Positions 12,650 to 18,333 of a stretch of 18,333 nt of DNA are shown here, piece by piece. The notes below the pieces were generated by a model, which ran no database searches, had not been told where the DNA came from, and was given only the letters and a program-made list of their open reading frames with translations. How positions within the stretch are numbered: the first letter of the stretch is position 1; each line of letters opens with the position of its first letter. This stretch comes from Scatosoma sp045644545 (GTDB taxonomy: Bacteria; Bacillota; Clostridia; Christensenellales; Borkfalkiaceae). The position numbers were made by a program, and so were the translations under genes. The DNA lies in NCBI GenBank assembly GCA_045644545.1, contig JAZRHC010000015.1, positions 1 through 18,333 on the forward strand, given 5' to 3'.

Positions 12650-13024
12650 TCATTTCTTGAATCCGAAAAAGTCCGTATTTTCCCATTCTTTTTTTAGTAG
12701 CTCGGCGAAAAACGCTCTCTTTTCTTCTTTCGTCGCTTTTTTGAACAGGTGTTTAAACCCGAACGAACGAAATTCCTTTTTATAACGGGCTTTTAGGCTC
12801 GGGAATCGGTATTGCCCGTCTTTATAGACGACGAAATTCAGCTCCTCGCCGCCCGAAAGCTCCCGAAGGTCGAAAAAGTCTTTGCCTTTTTTGAAACGGT
12901 AGATATACGAGCAGGAAGAATCCCCGCCCTTTTCGTAGGTGTATTCATACGAAAAACCGCCGTCTATCGCCCAAGAAAAAAGCGTTTTGAATTGCCTTTC
13001 GATTTCCAGTTCCTTTTCATTCAT
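12650..13024 (-). CDS. Unknown 124-residue protein coupled to alaS
   Basis: The start ATG at 13024 lies four bases after the alaS stop, with AAGG near the junction, so translation is probably coupled to alaS. The protein has an N-terminal helix (MNEKELEIERQFKTLFSWA), a central mixed strand region (FSYEYTYEKGG, SYIYRFKKGKDFFDL, ELNFVVYKDGQYRF) and a basic helical C-terminus (FKHLFKKATKEEKRAFFAELLKKEW). There is no signal, membrane segment or known motif. It is followed by a strong terminator, so it ends the alaS operon. Function unknown; a link to alanine tRNA charging is only positional. Confidence 0.75.
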   Translation of the reverse strand: MNEKELEIERQFKTLFSWAIDGGFSYEYTYEKGGDSSCSYIYRFKKGKDFFDLRELSGGEELNFVVYKDGQYRFPSLKARYKKEFRSFGFKHLFKKATKEEKRAFFAELLKKEWENTDFFGFKK

Positions 13025-13028
13025 AGCC

Positions 13029-14864
13029 TTATTCGTGGATCAAAACCGCTTTGATTCTGCGGATTCCCGCCGAAGAGCTTTGTTCTTTTTGAATCTTGAA
13101 TCTACCGAGCTTGCCCGTCGTTTCCGCGTGCGGTCCGCCGCAAATTTCCTTCGAGAAATTGCCGATCGTGTACGTTTTCACGCGTTCGCCGTATTTGCTT
13201 TCGAACAGCCCCGTAAAGCCCTCCGCTTTCGCTTCGTCGAGGGTGATTTCCTTCATTACGACGGGAATATCCTCGCAAATTTTTTCGTTTACGAGATCCT
13301 CCACCGCCTTGATCTGCTCCGCCGTTAATGGCTGGGGATAATTGAAGTCGAAACGAAGCCGTTCTTCGGTGATATTCGAGCCTTTTTGGTTGATATCGGG
13401 CGAGCAAACGACTTTGAGCGCCGCGTGCAACAGGTGGGTCGCCGTGTGCAGGTTGGTCGTTTCTTCCTTATGATCGGCAAGCCCGCAAGCGAATTTCTGT
13501 TCGCTACCCGCCTTGGATTTGTTTTGGTGCTCCTCGAACGCCGCGTTATACCCCTCGATATCCACGCCGAACCCGCGCTCCTTCGCCATTTCCGCCGTGA
13601 TCTCCACGGGGAAGCCGTAGGTGTCGTAAAGGCGGAACGCCGCCTTGCCCGCGATCACCGTTTCGGGAACGTACGCGGGGTCTTTTTCTTTCATAAACGC
13701 GTTCTTGCGCTCGATCCCGCCGATACATTTTTCGAATTCCTTCAAGCCCTGTTGCAGGGTTTTGGAGAACTTCGCTTCCTCCTTGTTCAGCTCGTCCGCG
13801 ATCTTTTCCGCGTTGACGGAAAGCTCGGGATATACCGTTTTATACTGCTCGATAAAGGTTGCGGAAATTTTTGCAAGGCTGCCTTCGGGCAGGTCGATCT
13901 TGCGCCCGAACCGCACCGCTCTGCGGATAATACGGCGCAAAATATACCCTTGGTCGGTGTTCGAAGGCACGATACCCTTTTCGTCGCCGAGCATAAAGGT
14001 CGCCGTGCGCGTATGGTCCAAAAGCACGCGGAAGGCGCGGGTGATCTCCTCGCTTTCGCCGTAGGTCTTGCCCGTGAGCGCGGTGATCTCCTTGATCGCG
14101 TTTTCGAAAATATCCGTTTCGTACACGCTGGACTTACCGCTTAACACGCACAGCGCGCGCTCTAAGCCCATACCCGTGTCCACGTTCTTTTGCGAAAGCT
14201 CTTCGAATTTCCCGTCCGCCGTTTTATTAAAGCGCATAAACACGTCGTTCCAAATTTCGAGGAACGCGCCGCAATTGCAATCGGGATTACATTCGGGCGA
14301 GCACTTGGGCTTTCTGATGACGAACATTTCCGTGTCCGTACCGCAAGGACCGGTCAAGCCCGCGGGCCCCCACCAGTTGTTCTCGCGGGGCATATAATAG
14401 ATATTTTCTTTTTTGATTCCCGCTTTTTCCCAAAGCGCCGCCGCCTCGTCGTCGCGGGGGATACTCTCGTCGCCGCCGAATACCGTTACGGCGAGCTTAT
14501 CGGAAGGAATCCCCAAATACTTCTCGTCCGTTAAAAATTCGTAGCTCCAAGGGATCATTTCCTTTTTGAAATAATCGCCGAGCGACCAGTTCCCGAGCAT
14601 TTCGAAAAAGGTACAATGCCGTTCGTCGCCCACGTCGTCGATATCTCCCGTGCGCACGCACTTTTGCACGTCGGTAAGGCGGTTTCCCGCGGGGTGTTTT
14701 TCGCCCAAAAGATAGGGCACGAGCGGGTGCATACCCGCCGTCGTGAACAAAACGGTGGGGTCGTTTTCGGGGATCAGGGAAGCGGACGGGATCACCTTAT
14801 GCCCGCGTTCCTTGAAAAAGTTTAAATACGTTTCTCTCAAACTCTGACTCGTGTAAGTTTTCAT
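13029..14864 (-). CDS. alaS: Alanyl-tRNA synthetase, short form without C-terminal domain
   Basis: A 611-residue class II synthetase that charges tRNA-Ala. Residues 1-240 are the catalytic core (PSASLIPENDPTVLFTTAGM, then TFFEMLGNWSLGDYF), followed by the tRNA-binding middle domain. Residues about 470-611 are the editing domain, with zinc ligands H473 and H477 (HTATH) and C575 and H579 (CGGPH). The usual C-terminal DHHA1/C-Ala region is absent: bacterial AlaRS is normally about 850-880 residues. The frame ends cleanly after RRIKAVL, and the coupled downstream gene argues against a recent frameshift. A Cys cluster (CSPECNPDCNC, near residue 190) precedes the FLEIWNDVFM motif. The ribosome binding site is weak (AGGA, long spacing); the promoter is consensus. 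Confidence 0.93.
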   Translation of the reverse strand: MKTYTSQSLRETYLNFFKERGHKVIPSASLIPENDPTVLFTTAGMHPLVPYLLGEKHPAGNRLTDVQKCVRTGDIDDVGDERHCTFFEMLGNWSLGDYFKKEMIPWSYEFLTDEKYLGIPSDKLAVTVFGGDESIPRDDEAAALWEKAGIKKENIYYMPRENNWWGPAGLTGPCGTDTEMFVIRKPKCSPECNPDCNCGAFLEIWNDVFMRFNKTADGKFEELSQKNVDTGMGLERALCVLSGKSSVYETDIFENAIKEITALTGKTYGESEEITRAFRVLLDHTRTATFMLGDEKGIVPSNTDQGYILRRIIRRAVRFGRKIDLPEGSLAKISATFIEQYKTVYPELSVNAEKIADELNKEEAKFSKTLQQGLKEFEKCIGGIERKNAFMKEKDPAYVPETVIAGKAAFRLYDTYGFPVEITAEMAKERGFGVDIEGYNAAFEEHQNKSKAGSEQKFACGLADHKEETTNLHTATHLLHAALKVVCSPDINQKGSNITEERLRFDFNYPQPLTAEQIKAVEDLVNEKICEDIPVVMKEITLDEAKAEGFTGLFESKYGERVKTYTIGNFSKEICGGPHAETTGKLGRFKIQKEQSSSAGIRRIKAVLIHE

Positions 14865-14917
14865 AACAATGGTCGTTCCTTTGCCGTTTGCGGCGTTTTC
14901 TCGTTTTTTATAGCAAT

Positions 14918-14946
14918 ATTATAGCGTTCTCGTTCGCGTTTGTCAA
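14918..14946 (-). promoter_or_regulatory. alaS promoter
   Basis: TTGACA (14941-14946), a 17-base spacer and TATAAT (14918-14923) on the minus strand, 28 bases after the cysS stop. The leader before alaS is only about 50 bases, too short for a T-box. Confidence 0.9.
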
Positions 14947-14973
14947 ACGATTTTTTCTTACTCTTTTGTTCGT

Positions 14974-16377
14974 TTACGCTTTCGTGAGCGCGTAGCCCGT
15001 TTTGGAATCCTTCACGGCGTAACCGAGCTTTAACAGCTCCGCGCGGAGCTCGTCGCTTTTCGCCCAGTCGCGGTTTTGGCGCGCCGCCCAACGCGCCTCG
15101 GCAAGCGCTTTCACTTCGGCGGGAATATCGCTCGCGGTTTGGCTGTCAACCCAAGCAAGATAGTCTTTCGCGTTCTTTTTGAACAGCCCCAAAAGTCCGT
15201 AGGTTTCGCGAATTTGTTCGGCGTAAGCCGTTGCCAAGCCGTCGCCCGCTACAAGGCGTTTTTTTATTTCCTTAAAATATCCGAATAAATTCGACAGGGC
15301 AAGCGCGGTGTTAAAGTCGTCGCTCATACATCCGTTAAATTCTTCGTCGATTTTTTTCGATTGCGCTTTTTGCTCGGCGGTTGCCGTCAGCCCCGCTTGC
15401 TCTATTTCGGCAAGTACGCCGTAAAACTCCACTAAATGCTTTTCCGCTTCGGGGAATAAGTCGTCGGTGATATTGATATCGTTGCGGTAGTTGGTTTGCA
15501 AAAGGGCGAACTTGATCGCCTCGTCGGAATATTTTTCCAAAAGCTCGCTCAAAAGCAAGCTGTTGCCGAGCGATTTACTCATTTTTTGACCGTTCACCTT
15601 GATAAGCCCGTTATGCGTCCAGTATTTCACGAACCGTTTGCCCGTGAGCGCTTCCGTCTGCGCGATCTCGTTTTCGTGGTGCGGGAAAATCAAATCCCTA
15701 CCGCCGCCGTGAATGTCGATCTGATCGCCGAACGCCGCGCGGTTCATCGCCGAGCACTCGATATGCCAGCCCGGTCTGCCCTTGCCCCAAACGGAATCCC
15801 AGCAAATCTCCCCTTCCTTCGCGCTCTTCCAAAGCGCGAAATCGTAGGCGTTTTTCTTCTCCTCGTCGTTGTCCACGCGCACCCCGTCGAGGGCGTCTTC
15901 GAGGTTGCGATTAGATAATTGCCCGTAGGCAGGGAAGGATTGAACGTCGAAATACACGTCCCCGCTTTTGGTCGCGTACGCGTGGCCTTTGTCGATCAAG
16001 GTCTGCACGAAATCGATAATATTCCCGATATTTTCGGTGGCTTTGAGCCACACGGTGGGATCGTCCACGTCGAGCTTTTTCATTACGGCGTTGATATTTT
16101 CGATCATTTTCGCCGCGTATTCGTCCGCAGGGATTCCCGTTTCCTTGGATTTGGCGATAATTTTATCGTCCACGTCGGTATAATTTCTCGCATAGGTCAC
16201 CACATAGCCGATTTTTTCCAAATATTTGCGCATAATATCGTAGATAAGCGCCTGATAGCCGTGCCCGATATGCGCCTCGCCCGAAACGGTGATGCCGCAG
16301 GCGTACATTTTCACTTTCCCTTCTTCCAAGGGGACAAATTCTTCTTTTCTCCTCGTTAAAGAATTATAAATTTTCAT
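14974..16377 (-). CDS. cysS: Cysteinyl-tRNA synthetase
   Basis: A 467-residue class Ia synthetase of normal length. The HIGH motif is at 36-39 within ACGITVSGEAHIGHGYQAL, and KMSKS is at 265-269 within NGQKMSKSLGNS. Zinc ligands that recognise the cysteine thiol are visible at C27, C208 (WHIECSAM), H234 (FPHHENE) and the following Glu. The start has GAGGTG six bases upstream. The CGxTV signature carries Ile in place of the common Pro, a variant also found in some clostridial enzymes as far as I recall. It lies upstream of alaS on the same strand, and alaS has its own promoter. The cysS promoter is not clear: GACAAT near 16396 has only a poor -35. Confidence 0.95.
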   Translation of the reverse strand: MKIYNSLTRRKEEFVPLEEGKVKMYACGITVSGEAHIGHGYQALIYDIMRKYLEKIGYVVTYARNYTDVDDKIIAKSKETGIPADEYAAKMIENINAVMKKLDVDDPTVWLKATENIGNIIDFVQTLIDKGHAYATKSGDVYFDVQSFPAYGQLSNRNLEDALDGVRVDNDEEKKNAYDFALWKSAKEGEICWDSVWGKGRPGWHIECSAMNRAAFGDQIDIHGGGRDLIFPHHENEIAQTEALTGKRFVKYWTHNGLIKVNGQKMSKSLGNSLLLSELLEKYSDEAIKFALLQTNYRNDINITDDLFPEAEKHLVEFYGVLAEIEQAGLTATAEQKAQSKKIDEEFNGCMSDDFNTALALSNLFGYFKEIKKRLVAGDGLATAYAEQIRETYGLLGLFKKNAKDYLAWVDSQTASDIPAEVKALAEARWAARQNRDWAKSDELRAELLKLGYAVKDSKTGYALTKA

Positions 16378-16431
16378 AAAACACCTCGTAACGATATATT
16401 GTCGCGCCCGCGAAAGGGGTGCGAAAAAGAA

Positions 16432-16460
16432 AAACGCCCTTACGAATCCGTAAAGGCGTA
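16432..16460 (-). terminator. Terminator of the 210-residue unknown gene
   Basis: On the minus strand CGCCTTTACG and CGTAAGGGCG form a stem (one mismatch) around GATT, followed by TTTTTCTTTTT. Confidence 0.85.
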
Positions 16461-16467
16461 GCCTGCG

Positions 16468-17100
16468 TTAACCTTTGATAAATAGGTTGGAAACCGCGTA
16501 TTCCTCAAACGCCGCTTCGCGCAACGCCGCGTTCGTAATTTTTTTATTCAAAAGATAGGAAATCACCACGTCGCGCACTTCCGTATCGTCGAAGCGATAC
16601 CCGCAAACGGCTAAAAGATCGCTCGTGTCCGCCACCGAAAACCCGTGCAACAGCGCGATCGAGAAAATAAGGTTTTTCGTCGGATAATACGCGCCGCCGC
16701 AAATTTTCTTCCAGATCTTAGGGGAAATTTCGATCCCTTCGATCGCCGCTTCGTCCGTCAATCCGTATTTTGCAAACACCGCTTTTTTCCATTTGCGGAA
16801 GGAATTCTTGGAAAAATTATCCCCGATCCGCGCGAAAAACCCGAGCGGACGGAAAGAAAACGAAAAGCTCTTGTCCGTCATTTGTTCTTTGAGCTTAGCC
16901 AAAAGCTCCGCCTTTTTCTCTTGCAACGCAAGCCGCATATTCTCCGCGGGCAGGGTGTAGGCGTACGTTCTTCCGAACTCGTCCGTTTTCGAGTCCTGCA
17001 TTTTCGGCATACGGTAGCCGGGCAGAGTGCAAAGCTTATCGTAGTGCGCGTATTTTTCGCAGAAATATTCGTCCAGATCGGACATAAATTCAAAATTCAT
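16468..17100 (-). CDS. Conserved-looking unknown protein with XRE-like C-terminal domain
   Basis: A 210-residue cytoplasmic protein. The N-terminal half (residues 1-95) is unfamiliar and has DLDEYFCEKYAHYDKLCTLPGY and LPAENMRLALQEKKAELL. Residues about 100-205 resemble the helical domain that follows or includes XRE-type HTHs in clostridial proteins: ISPKIWKKICGGAYYPTKNLIFSIALLHG, then a 'DLLAVCGYRFDDTEVRDVVISYLLNK' style segment that matches the AGYxLSPSSKxDxIVEYxIxN pattern I recall. That suggests a regulator or adaptor. It has its own promoter and terminator, so it is monocistronic. Ribosome binding site GGAG at normal spacing. Function unknown. Confidence 0.75.
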   Translation of the reverse strand: MNFEFMSDLDEYFCEKYAHYDKLCTLPGYRMPKMQDSKTDEFGRTYAYTLPAENMRLALQEKKAELLAKLKEQMTDKSFSFSFRPLGFFARIGDNFSKNSFRKWKKAVFAKYGLTDEAAIEGIEISPKIWKKICGGAYYPTKNLIFSIALLHGFSVADTSDLLAVCGYRFDDTEVRDVVISYLLNKKITNAALREAAFEEYAVSNLFIKG

Positions 17101-17135
17101 AAAAAACTCCGTTGGGTAAGTTTTCCCCTACATTT

Positions 17136-17164
17136 ATTATACCATACTCAAAGCAAAAACGCAA
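17136..17164 (-). promoter_or_regulatory. Promoter of the XRE-like gene
   Basis: TTGCGT (17159-17164), a 17-base spacer and an extended TGGTATAAT with the -10 at 17136-17141 on the minus strand. Confidence 0.8.
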
Positions 17165-17250
17165 CCGTTTCAAAAAAGGAAAATTATTTGAGTTTTTTCT
17201 TTTTTGGCTGTGAAAAATTTGGCATTTTTTGAAATTTTATTGCAAAATAC

Positions 17251-17279
17251 TTGATTTTTTTTCAAAAATATGATAGATT
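17251..17279 (+). promoter_or_regulatory. Probable promoter of the DeoR-family gene
   Basis: TTGATT (17251-17256), a 17-base spacer and TAGATT (17274-17279) in a very A/T-rich stretch, 43 bases before the chosen start. Other -10-like hexamers lie nearby, so the exact choice is uncertain. Confidence 0.5.
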
Positions 17280-17322
17280 TTATATGTATGTTTTGAGAAA
17301 AAAGAAAATTTTGGAGGAAAGT

Positions 17323-18081
17323 ATGAAAAGGGAACGCATTGAAAAAATCGCAGAATTATTAGACAAAAGAGGCAAATTGACCTTGGAACAGCTCGAAGAA
17401 TATTTCCCGCGCGTGTCGCAAATGACCTTGCGCAGGGACTTATTCCAGCTCGAAGAAGAAGGCAGAATTATTCGTATTCGCGGCGGCGCGATGTCGGTGA
17501 AAGAGGTGCAAAAAACCTCGGGCGAGCCGTACACGAAAAAAACCACCATTCACACCGACGAAAAAATCGAGATCGCGCAAAAAGCGGCGGGGCTCGTGGA
17601 CGAGGGCTCGTCTATCTTTATCGACGGCGGTACGACGGCTTTATATCTCGCCAAAGAACTGCCCGATATGAATTGTAATATTTTTACGAACGGGATCGCG
17701 GTGGCGAGCGAGCTCGCGCAAAAAAAGAACGTGACGATCAACCTTTTGGGCGGTCAGCTTTTAAAGGACAATCTGTCAACGGCTTCTTCCCTATCGGCGA
17801 TTTACTTTCAGGACACGAATTTCGAGCTTGCGATTATTTCCGCAACGGCGTTCACGCCCGAAAGCGGATTTTCGTGCAATTCGCAGGTGGAAGCGGATTT
17901 ATTAAAGCTCGTCAGAAAAAAAGCGAGGTTTTTATATATGATGCTCGACAGCTCGAAGATCGGTAAAATTATGCCCTACACCTTCGCCCGCGCGGAAGAT
18001 ATCAACGTTTTGATCACCGACGAAGCCTTCCCCGAAACGCTGAAAGAAAAATTCAAAGCGATGGATATCGTTGTAATTTGA
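17323..18081 (+). CDS. DeoR-family transcriptional regulator
   Basis: A 252-residue sugar-metabolism type repressor. The N-terminal winged helix (residues 1-55) carries the DeoR signature VSQMTLRRDLFQLEEEGRIIRIRGGA at 31-56. The C-terminal DeoRC effector domain (about 75-230) binds phosphorylated sugars and includes GSSIFIDGGTTALYLA at 95-110, FTNGIAVASELA, LLGGQL at 141-146 and MMLDSSKIG at 206-214. The ATG at 17323 has GGAGG nine bases upstream and begins at the conserved MKRERIEKI helix. An upstream in-frame ATG at 17251 overlaps the promoter and is rejected. No sugar-utilisation genes are adjacent, so the target and effector are unknown. It converges on the rRNA operon. Confidence 0.92.
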   Translation: MKRERIEKIAELLDKRGKLTLEQLEEYFPRVSQMTLRRDLFQLEEEGRIIRIRGGAMSVKEVQKTSGEPYTKKTTIHTDEKIEIAQKAAGLVDEGSSIFIDGGTTALYLAKELPDMNCNIFTNGIAVASELAQKKNVTINLLGGQLLKDNLSTASSLSAIYFQDTNFELAIISATAFTPESGFSCNSQVEADLLKLVRKKARFLYMMLDSSKIGKIMPYTFARAEDINVLITDEAFPETLKEKFKAMDIVVI

Positions 18082-18095
18082 TTTTACGAAAACGA

Positions 18096-18118
18096 AGCTC
18101 CCTTGCGCAAAGGGAGCT
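18096..18118. repeat. REP-like short palindrome
   Basis: AGCTCCCTT (18096-18104) and AAGGGAGCT (18110-18118) form a perfect 9-bp stem around GCGCA. It is not followed by a T tract, so it is a poor terminator. The core resembles a palindrome I associate with dispersed repeats in gut Clostridia; this is unchecked. Confidence 0.5.
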
Positions 18119-18140
18119 GCCAACTTAACAATTGTGATAA

Positions 18141-18177
18141 TAAAACAGCTCTGTTCGAAATGAACAGAGCTGTTTTA
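18141..18177. terminator. rRNA operon terminator, shared with the DeoR gene
   Basis: TAAAACAGCTCTGTTC (18141-18156) and its perfect 16-bp complement (18162-18177) enclose a 5-base loop. It lies seven bases beyond the 5S 3' end and also faces the DeoR transcript, so it is placed to stop both. Confidence 0.9.
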
Positions 18178-18184
18178 TTTGAAA

Positions 18185-18298
<114 letters not shown>

Positions 18299-18333
18299 AT
18301 GGTTATATAATCCGTAATTCCTCACGGTTCATA

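Noticed and set aside
13029..14864. Frameshift truncation of alaS
   Set aside because: The frame ends in a normal domain boundary, and the next gene starts four bases later with its own composition. No residual C-terminal AlaRS sequence was recognised downstream.
14865..14973. T-box riboswitch upstream of alaS
   Set aside because: The promoter leaves only about 50 bases of leader, and no T-box sequence or antiterminator is visible. The cysS leader is also too short.

Overview
The window looks like a chromosomal segment of an anaerobic, spore-forming member of the Clostridia, possibly a Christensenellales-type gut lineage (the lineage is inference). Evidence: a spoIIR-sleB-ypeB sporulation/germination cluster, a PerR-type Fur protein, a rubrerythrin, strong AGGAGG-type ribosome binding sites, consensus TTGACA/TATAAT promoters with 17-bp spacers, and a DeoR regulator beside an rRNA operon end.

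Layout. Positions 1-3326 are accessory DNA abutting the 3' end of a tRNA-Gly(CCC) gene (3315-3389, minus). They hold a partial gene at the left edge, a gene-free stretch with three triads of 9-bp G/C-rich iterons, and a 2,630-bp unit (about 697-3326) bounded by direct repeats that include the last 12 bases of the tRNA. The unit carries one two-gene operon (a small RHH-like protein and a BspA-type leucine-rich-repeat protein) and no visible recombinase. Positions 3315-9510 are core: tRNA-Gly, perR, the spoIIR-sleB-ypeB operon (sigma-F-like promoter), trmL, rubrerythrin followed by two overlapping micro-genes, and an acidic zinc-ribbon protein. Positions 9672-12650 hold a large membrane-anchored lipoprotein, a small Pro-rich protein and a compound hairpin array. 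Positions 12650-17100 hold alaS (a short form) coupled to a small unknown gene, cysS, and a conserved unknown with an XRE-like tail. Positions 17323-18333 hold a DeoR-family regulator, a shared 16-bp-stem terminator, and the 5S rRNA gene that ends an rRNA operon entering from the right.

How the parts fit. SpoIIR signals from forespore to mother cell. SleB and YpeB are the cortex-lytic germination pair. Their co-orientation behind a sigma-F/G-type promoter suggests forespore expression. PerR and rubrerythrin belong to peroxide defence. AlaS, CysS, TrmL, tRNA-Gly and 5S serve translation. The most unusual items are (i) the recombinase-less, repeat-bounded cassette at tRNA-Gly, in which a 38-bp hairpin is flipped between the two flanking repeats, and (ii) the 207-bp nested array of about eight small hairpins at 12415-12621, whose separators are complementary between the two halves.
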